Source: Flavisolibacter nicotianae (lineage in GTDB: Bacteria; Bacteroidota; Bacteroidia; Chitinophagales; Chitinophagaceae). Taken from it: a DNA stretch of 64,000 nt. Below are positions 60,208 through 64,000 of the stretch, piece after piece. Location: the NCBI RefSeq assembly GCF_003628535.1, contig NZ_RBCI01000002.1:124001-188000 (forward strand). The letters run 5' to 3'. Each line of letters starts with the position of its first letter. Within the stretch, counting starts at the first letter, position 1. Both the position numbers and the translations under genes were made by a program. The notes below the pieces were generated by a model. The model searched no databases. It saw nothing but the letters and a program-made list of their open reading frames with translations, and was not told where the DNA came from.

Positions 60208-60672
60208 ATGAAAAACCCTGGCTCGTTTTTCACGGCACGGCAAATGCCTTTGGATTCGTCGATGGTAATCGACCATCCTGCAGGCAGAAAAGAAAAGCCT
60301 GTGTTTGTGTCAGCGGCCAGTCTGCACAGTTGGAAGGGAAAACAGGAAAAGCTGGTCGGGGAGGCATACGCCAGGTTGGTGCTCCCCGAAGCCCTCCGCA
60401 CATTCCGGCAAACATGTGCCTTCCCTGCAATTGATTTTCCCAGCCACCTTGTAAACGAAACGGCGATGGACGGTGACAGGCGACTCACTTCGCATTTGCC
60501 AACACCAATCAACCGTGCAGGAATGAATGCGGACGACTTTTTTGCCGATGCCCCTGCCTGCCGTCTTCAACCTCTGTTGCTGCAGAACGATCCCGGGAAT
60601 ATGGATAGGTTTAATTCGAACAGTCGCAGTTGGCTGCGTTTTGTTCAGCCACTGCTTTTTGTACAACTATGA
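60208..60672 (+). CDS. Hypothetical protein coupled to a response regulator
   Basis: 154 residues from the ATG at 60208; the frame is open from 60094. No family recognised and few secondary-structure cues; basic N-terminal half (VIDHPAGRKEKPVF) and a hydrophobic tail WLRFVQPLLFVQL. Its stop overlaps the regulator start by 4 bp (ATGA), which speaks for a real, co-translated gene. Codon use is less regular than in neighbours. Confidence 0.45.
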   Translation: MKNPGSFFTARQMPLDSSMVIDHPAGRKEKPVFVSAASLHSWKGKQEKLVGEAYARLVLPEALRTFRQTCAFPAIDFPSHLVNETAMDGDRRLTSHLPTPINRAGMNADDFFADAPACRLQPLLLQNDPGNMDRFNSNSRSWLRFVQPLLFVQL

Positions 60673-61310
60673 AAAAAAACACTCTTCTCATTATCGACGA
60701 TCACACGCTTGTCAGGGAAACCTGGCGTTTGATTTTGGACCAGCATCCTGCATTTACAGTTGTGGGAGAGGCTGGAACTGCAGCGCAGGGAATCGAGCTG
60801 GCAAAAAAACTGCGTCCTGCCGTTGTGATCATGGACATTAACCTTCCCGATAGCAGCGGCATCGAAGCCACCCGGGCGATCCGCAAGGAATTGCCTTCGG
60901 CCAGGGTGCTGGCCGTGTCCCTGCACACGCATCCTGCATATGCCAGGCGGATGATCCGGGAAGGAGCGCAGGGCTATCTGACCAAAAATTCGTCGCGGGA
61001 GGAAATGTTTACCGCACTCCTTGAAATACTCGGTGGAAAAAAATACATCTGCCGGGAGATCAAAAACATTCTTTCCGAACAACTGCTGGGCGGTGGGGAA
61101 ACCTCCGTTGCTGGTGAGCTTTCCAAACGCGAGAAGGAAATTGTGTCATTGATCCGGCAGGGGCATTCGTCTAAGCAAATTGCCGCAGCCCTTTCGATCT
61201 CCATCAAAACAGTGGAAGTGCACCGCTTCAACATACTTCGGAAACTACACCTGCGAAACAACGCCGCCCTGCTGGATTTCATTCATGCCAACAAACTGGC
61301 CTTTGTCTGA
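60669..61310 (+). CDS. NarL/FixJ-family response regulator
   Basis: 213 residues from the ATG at 60669. Receiver domain: LLIIDDHTLVRE (acidic pocket), VIMDINLPDSSG (phospho-Asp), VLAVSLHTHP (Thr/Ser switch), GYLTKNSSREE (Lys). C-terminal LuxR-type HTH: SKREKEIVSLIRQGHSSKQIAAAL and SIKTVEVHRFNILRKL. It faces a HisKA_3 kinase gene 46 bp away on the other strand, its likely partner. Confidence 0.95.
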   Translation: MKKNTLLIIDDHTLVRETWRLILDQHPAFTVVGEAGTAAQGIELAKKLRPAVVIMDINLPDSSGIEATRAIRKELPSARVLAVSLHTHPAYARRMIREGAQGYLTKNSSREEMFTALLEILGGKKYICREIKNILSEQLLGGGETSVAGELSKREKEIVSLIRQGHSSKQIAAALSISIKTVEVHRFNILRKLHLRNNAALLDFIHANKLAFV

Positions 61311-61356
61311 TACGAGCCGGTAAGCCTGCCTGGTCGGGTTTGTTGCAATGGTGTTT

Positions 61357-62625
61357 TCAGCATGTTGCCGGGATGGCAACCCGCAATTCGCAGCCACCTT
61401 TCGGACCGGCGGAAAGTTTAACGGTCCCATTGAGGTGCTCGGCACTGGAGAGAATTTTGTTGATGCCGACCCCGCGTTTGAAATTGAGCATATCAATGCC
61501 GATGCCGTCGTCGCAGATCGTAATATGCACCGATGCCGCCACACGGATCTCAATGGCCACCTGTTTTGCATGGGCGTGCTGCTGCACGTTCAGCAACTGT
61601 TCCTCCACGATCCGGTAGATGGTCAGTGCCAGTGAAGCGTCAACCACAGCTTCGCCATCGTAATGCAACTGCGTTTCCACAGCAGTGCGGCTGGAAAACG
61701 CCTTGAGCATGCCCCGCAGCAGGTCTTTCAATTCTACCTGCTGCAGCAAAGAAGGCGAAATGGCTTGCGACAGCTCTCTTACCTGGTTTACCAGCGAGGC
61801 GATGTTCTGCCGGCTCATGCGAATCAGGTTGGTCCTGTCAAGATTGCCGCCTTCGGCCATCTCCAGGTAAAATTTGGTTGCGGCAAGGCCCTGTGCAATG
61901 TTCTCGTGCAGTTCCCGCCCGATGGATTGTTTTTCTTCTTCGTGTTGTTGCAGGGTTTTTTGCAGGAGACGTTTTTCCAACTGCAATTGTTCCTCCGCTT
62001 TTTGTTTGAGCAGTTTGTTCTTCAGGCGGAGTTCCAGGAGTTTCGATACCTGTCGCGAAATAATCTGTAAGGTCCTGGCCTTCGTGGCGGGCAAGTCTCG
62101 TGGCTTATTGTCAATGACGCAAATGGAGCCAAGGTTATAGCCGGTTGGCGAAACAATGGGGGCACCGGCATAAAAACGAACATTCGGATCCGACTCCACA
62201 AAGGGGTGGTTAAAAAAACGGTCGTCATTTCGTGCATCATTTACGATCATCACATCCTTTTCAAGGATGGTGTGGGCACAAAATGAAAGAGACCGGGCTG
62301 TTTCGTAAAAGTCGTCTGCGAGGCCGATTTTGGATTTGAACCACTGTCGTTCACTGTCGATAAAGCTGATGGCGGCAATCGGGCATCCGCAAATGTCTGC
62401 CGCCACTTCCAAGAGGTCGTCGAATTCCCTGTCCTTCCCGCTATCGAGAATGCCATAGGAGTAAAGATCCTGCAGGCGGAGGTCTTCATTGAGGGGTAGG
62501 GATGCGATGGGCATATGAACCTGTTCCGGCGTAATGGATAAATCCGAAAACGCCTCAAAAATATTCCGAAACGGCCCTGCGTACATGCAAACCGCAGTGA
62601 TTTTTTGTTCGCTATTTGTTTGCAC
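61357..62625 (-). CDS. GAF-domain sensor histidine kinase (HisKA_3 / NarX type)
   Basis: 422 residues, or 385 if it starts at the ATG at 62514 (MPIASLPLNEDLRLQDLYSY), which fits the family better. GAF domain about 40-190 with EVAADICGCPIAAISFID and RQWFKSKIGL; coiled linker; dimerisation/phospho-acceptor helix SIGRELHENIAQGLAATKFYL (His of the RELHEN motif); HATPase_c with CDDGIGID and GVGINKILSSAEHLNG. No transmembrane segments, so it senses a cytoplasmic cue. Kinases of this class pair with NarL-type regulators, as here. Confidence 0.93.
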   Translation of the reverse strand: MQTNSEQKITAVCMYAGPFRNIFEAFSDLSITPEQVHMPIASLPLNEDLRLQDLYSYGILDSGKDREFDDLLEVAADICGCPIAAISFIDSERQWFKSKIGLADDFYETARSLSFCAHTILEKDVMIVNDARNDDRFFNHPFVESDPNVRFYAGAPIVSPTGYNLGSICVIDNKPRDLPATKARTLQIISRQVSKLLELRLKNKLLKQKAEEQLQLEKRLLQKTLQQHEEEKQSIGRELHENIAQGLAATKFYLEMAEGGNLDRTNLIRMSRQNIASLVNQVRELSQAISPSLLQQVELKDLLRGMLKAFSSRTAVETQLHYDGEAVVDASLALTIYRIVEEQLLNVQQHAHAKQVAIEIRVAASVHITICDDGIGIDMLNFKRGVGINKILSSAEHLNGTVKLSAGPKGGCELRVAIPATC

Positions 62626-62893
62626 TTAGTGTGCGCTGGTGTTGCTGCTTATCCGCGCAGCCGAAAAGTGCTGTTGCCCGGTTGTATTCAATGGCAGGCC
62701 TGTTTTTCAGCTATCAAAATGACCCTGGTTCTAGCCCCAATTTGCACGGGTTCTCTATGGCGGTGCCAGCACGAAGCGGTTGGTGAACGACCATTTCCGG
62801 ATTGCTTCCCGGCCGTATTTTTGGCCGGCATTCGATTGGTGCAGCCGTTCGGGTTGCCTATTTGTTTTATTCTTTTACCGACCAGTGGCAGGC

Positions 62894-63730
62894 ATGAGTG
62901 GAAAGACCTTGATCGAACAGGAGTTTTCGGTTCCCTTCCGGCACCTGCAGTTCCATTTTGGCGGTGTCAGTTGCAAAAAGCGGATCCCGGCGCTGAATAA
63001 AAAGGTTCCCATCACCATCATTAATTACAATATCCGCGAAGAGTTTGATGCGGTGAAAGACTATTTTGCCAATGCCCTGGGCACAACCGCGATTCACATC
63101 AGGGTTCGCATTGCCATAACGAACGACCAGCCCAGCACCATTGAAGCCACATCGCCGGAGATCGATGCCATCAACACCCGCCTTATTGAAACCGTTCGGT
63201 TCCGGTATGTAAAAGAAGCCGTGCGGAAAAAGGCGTGGCCGGAGACGGGAAAGAACCTGCTGACCATGGATGAATTTTTTGAAGCCTTGTCGGAAGAAAC
63301 ATTCAACCCGGCTGCTTTTTACAGCCAGGAAAGCGAACTGGCGGAGGACCTGCTGGCCGTTACCGAAACGAAACATTACCAGCACCTGCGGTTTTTATCA
63401 TCTGCACATGTCCACCACATCATGCGGCTGCGGTTTGTGTTAAAGCCATTTTCCTTTTTGTTCCTGCTCGAAGGGCAGGAACAGTACCACATCGTGTGGG
63501 AAACACTGGACACGGAAGAAGCCACTTATGTGTGGCCGGTGGCCAAGGATGTCGGCAAAGTAAAGTTGGCCCTGCAAAAGGTGGAAGATGTTCTTCAACT
63601 GGTGAATGTACAGGGTAAAACGGCCTACCTCAGTTCTGACGAAACCTGCTCACGGATCTTTCATCACTACAAAGAGGGCATCAGGGGATTTGTCAAATGG
63701 AAAAACGAACTGGAAAGCCGTCTGACATGA
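62894..63730 (+). CDS. Hypothetical protein, about 278 aa
   Basis: The ATG at 62894 starts MSGKTLIEQEFSVPFRHLQF; the frame is open from 62780. Coding pattern is good throughout. Segments such as VKDYFANALGTTAIHIRV, EIDAINTRLIETVRFRYVKE and LAVTETKHYQHLRFLSSAHV suggest a mixed alpha/beta cytoplasmic protein. The end (VNVQGKTAYLSSDETCSRIF) has no motif I know. No family recognised. Divergent from the histidine kinase gene. Confidence 0.7.
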   Translation: MSGKTLIEQEFSVPFRHLQFHFGGVSCKKRIPALNKKVPITIINYNIREEFDAVKDYFANALGTTAIHIRVRIAITNDQPSTIEATSPEIDAINTRLIETVRFRYVKEAVRKKAWPETGKNLLTMDEFFEALSEETFNPAAFYSQESELAEDLLAVTETKHYQHLRFLSSAHVHHIMRLRFVLKPFSFLFLLEGQEQYHIVWETLDTEEATYVWPVAKDVGKVKLALQKVEDVLQLVNVQGKTAYLSSDETCSRIFHHYKEGIRGFVKWKNELESRLT

Positions 63731-64000
63731 TTTGCGGGTTCAAAGGCAACACCGACCCTGGTGCAGAAACCCGGTTCACCTGTACCAACTATTCGCCGCA
63801 GGCATGTTTAAATGTTTTTAAAAAAGAGGCAGTGGGCAAACAAAAAGGCCGGATAGAAATCCAGCCTCGTGTAAAATCCAATATCCTATGAAAAACCAGT
63901 TCAGTAATAAACAAATTGTAAACCAATTCTTCTGCACAGGGAGAACAGCAGGCTCACCTGTTGAAAACAGGACGGGGCGGGAATTTTTTTGCCCATCTTT
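63731..64000. other. Right-edge intergenic stretch
   Basis: No gene supported. A hairpin AGGCCGGAT/ATCCAGCCT (63846-63867) is followed on the minus strand by TTTTTG and could terminate a minus-strand gene lying beyond the window edge. Confidence 0.4.

Noticed and set aside
63697-63891. 64-codon open frame after the last gene
   Set aside because: It overlaps the end of the 278-aa gene, has no motif and runs into a hairpin.

Overview
The window looks like a chromosomal piece of a Bacteroidota bacterium, most likely family Chitinophagaceae. It has a SusC/SusD pair, a PKD-repeat protein with a type IX secretion C-terminal domain, promoter boxes of the Bacteroidota TAnnTTTG type, many SpI/SpII outer-membrane proteins, and few Shine-Dalgarno sequences. 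Most genes are about 50% GC by eye. There is no phage, plasmid or CRISPR signal.

Layout. 1-6.5 kb: a PAS histidine kinase cut by the left edge, then a SusD/SusC pair. 6.6-16.9 kb: HD-domain protein, PKD adhesin-like protein, TPR protein, DUF1015 protein, a lipoprotein, an AT-rich barrel protein, serC, an S1/P1-nuclease-like protein and a DUF502 membrane protein. 16.9-23.9 kb: a TetR-TolC-adaptor-RND efflux operon. 24-38 kb: GH2 enzyme, M1 peptidase, AI-2E-type permease, Hsp20, DUF4197, ankyrin and glycine-zipper proteins, EcsC and inward-rectifier K+ channel genes, AIM24, an RRM protein. 38-45 kb: a secreted phosphoesterase cluster in which a glycerophosphodiesterase plus metallophosphoesterase module occurs twice. 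45-54 kb: lptB with an unusual tail, metF, SurA-like and TlpA-like envelope proteins, hflX and a Rieske protein. 54.2-54.4 kb: two identical tRNA-Asn genes. 54.8-64 kb: a ScyD/ScyE-like propeller and a fragment of a paralogue, oxidoreductases with two overlapping AraC genes, and a NarL-type regulator facing a GAF histidine kinase.

The most interesting signal is a dispersed family of degenerate 7-bp tandem repeat arrays. Four elements of about 440-510 bp (15712-16217, 35035-35472, 46106-46609, 51186-51682) each hold one gene, or the wreck of one, for a four-helix-bundle protein of the S23/TIGR02436 family (distantly related to DGR Avd). Each is bounded by two heptamer arrays in inverted orientation. 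The two arms of an element share one heptamer 'dialect', the dialect differs between elements, and so does the S23 subfamily. At least four more inverted pairs lack a gene, and several solo arrays lie in other intergenic gaps. I propose an S23-linked family of small mobile or self-propagating elements with non-autonomous derivatives. The arrangement recalls the S23-encoding intervening sequences known from 23S rRNA genes, but here it sits between protein genes. Mobility is inference; the period-7 structure, the inversion and the gene-in-the-middle layout are directly visible.
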